NCBI RefSeq assembly: GCF_002835805.1
Contig: NZ_PISE01000022.1
Span: forward strand, 1 to 64,000
Direction: 5' to 3'
From: Niallia nealsonii
GTDB taxonomy: Bacteria > Bacillota > Bacilli > Bacillales > Cytobacillaceae
Length of the DNA: 64,000 bases
Positions 63,682 to 64,000 of this stretch are shown here, piece by piece. Each line of letters begins with the position of its first letter. Positions within the stretch are counted from its first letter, which is position 1. The position numbers and the translations under genes were made by a program. The notes under the pieces were generated by a model. It worked only from the letters and a program-made list of their open reading frames with translations, was not told the origin of the DNA and ran no database searches.

Positions 63682-64000
63682 ATGAGTGAATTACACTATA
63701 AATTTCCAAAAGGATTTTGGTGGGGATCAGCAGCCTCCGCTACACAAACAGAAGGAGCGGCAAATATAGATGGAAAAGGGGAAAATATTTGGGATTACTG
63801 GTATGAGCTACAACCAGAGCGTTTCTTTGACGGTGTGGGGCCAAAAAATACCTCTCAATTTTATTATAAATATAAAGAAGATATTAAATTAATGAAAGAA
63901 ATAGGTCATAATTCATTCCGTATGTCTATTTCTTGGTCCCGATTACTACCGAACGGCAGTGGCGAAATAAATGAAAAAGCTGTGCAATTTTATAATAATG
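63682..64000 (+). CDS. 6-phospho-beta-glucosidase, GH1 family (partial, runs off the end)
   Basis: The first 106 codons of a GH1 enzyme that would cleave the phosphorylated disaccharide imported by the upstream PTS. FPKGFWWGSAASATQTEGA is the GH1 N-terminal signature, followed by KGENIWDYW, the conserved YKYKEDIKLMKEIGHNSFRMSISWSRLLP. The catalytic glutamates lie beyond the window. AAAGGAGAA precedes ATG 63682, 100 bp after the IIC gene. Confidence 0.93.
   Translation, partial: MSELHYKFPKGFWWGSAASATQTEGAANIDGKGENIWDYWYELQPERFFDGVGPKNTSQFYYKYKEDIKLMKEIGHNSFRMSISWSRLLPNGSGEINEKAVQFYNN

Overview
The window is about 64 kb of low-GC chromosome from a member of the Bacillaceae. The gene order, the start-codon habits (ATG, GTG and TTG behind strong GGAGG-type ribosome sites) and the regulators (CggR, CtsR, LexA, Rex, a sigma-W-type promoter) all fit a Bacillus-like Firmicute. 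The conserved blocks csbA-uvrBA, yvlBCD, hprK-lgt-ppaX-yvoF-hisZGDBHAFI, yvcD-trxB-yvcI-rapZ-glmR-whiA-crh, clpP, tRNA-Arg, cggR-gapA-pgk-tpiA-gpmI-eno and secG-est-rnr-smpB-ssrA match the Bacillus subtilis backbone. The exact genus (Niallia or a relative is possible) cannot be settled by eye.

Layout. 1-10.8 kb is accessory: a gamma-glutamyltransferase-like enzyme, a TetR/MMPL efflux pair with two matching operators, a bifunctional AdhE behind a Rex-type palindrome, an HD-GYP protein and an RsbR-like STAS protein. 10.8-51.9 kb is mainly core: DNA repair, sigma-W envelope-stress genes, HPr kinase and lipoprotein maturation, histidine biosynthesis, thioredoxin reductase, the rapZ-glmR-whiA-crh cluster, clpP, lower glycolysis, a LacI-type regulator with a divergent 59-aa membrane ORF, then RNA quality control and tmRNA. 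51.9-64 kb is accessory again: a decayed group II intron end just after ssrA, a divergent sugar locus (RpiR regulator against oxidoreductase, PTS IIC, oxidoreductase), small unassigned genes, an alkyladenine glycosylase, the ycgR-ycgQ pair, a decayed short-chain dehydrogenase, and a cellobiose-type PTS operon (IIB, IIA, IIC, GH1 phospho-glucosidase) that runs off the right edge.

How the genes work together. Carbon control recurs: HprK and Crh feed CcpA, CggR controls glycolysis, and the right-hand PTS operon has a sigma-A promoter followed by two cre-like sites. AdhE under a Rex-type site points to redox-controlled fermentation. The oxidoreductase/IIC locus has no IIA, IIB or glycosidase of its own, so it may borrow the energy-coupling subunits of the cellobiose operon and use redox chemistry on the imported sugar. 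Two dispersed intergenic repeat families (three members each here) lie between genes. I saw no CRISPR array, rRNA gene, intact insertion sequence or prophage.
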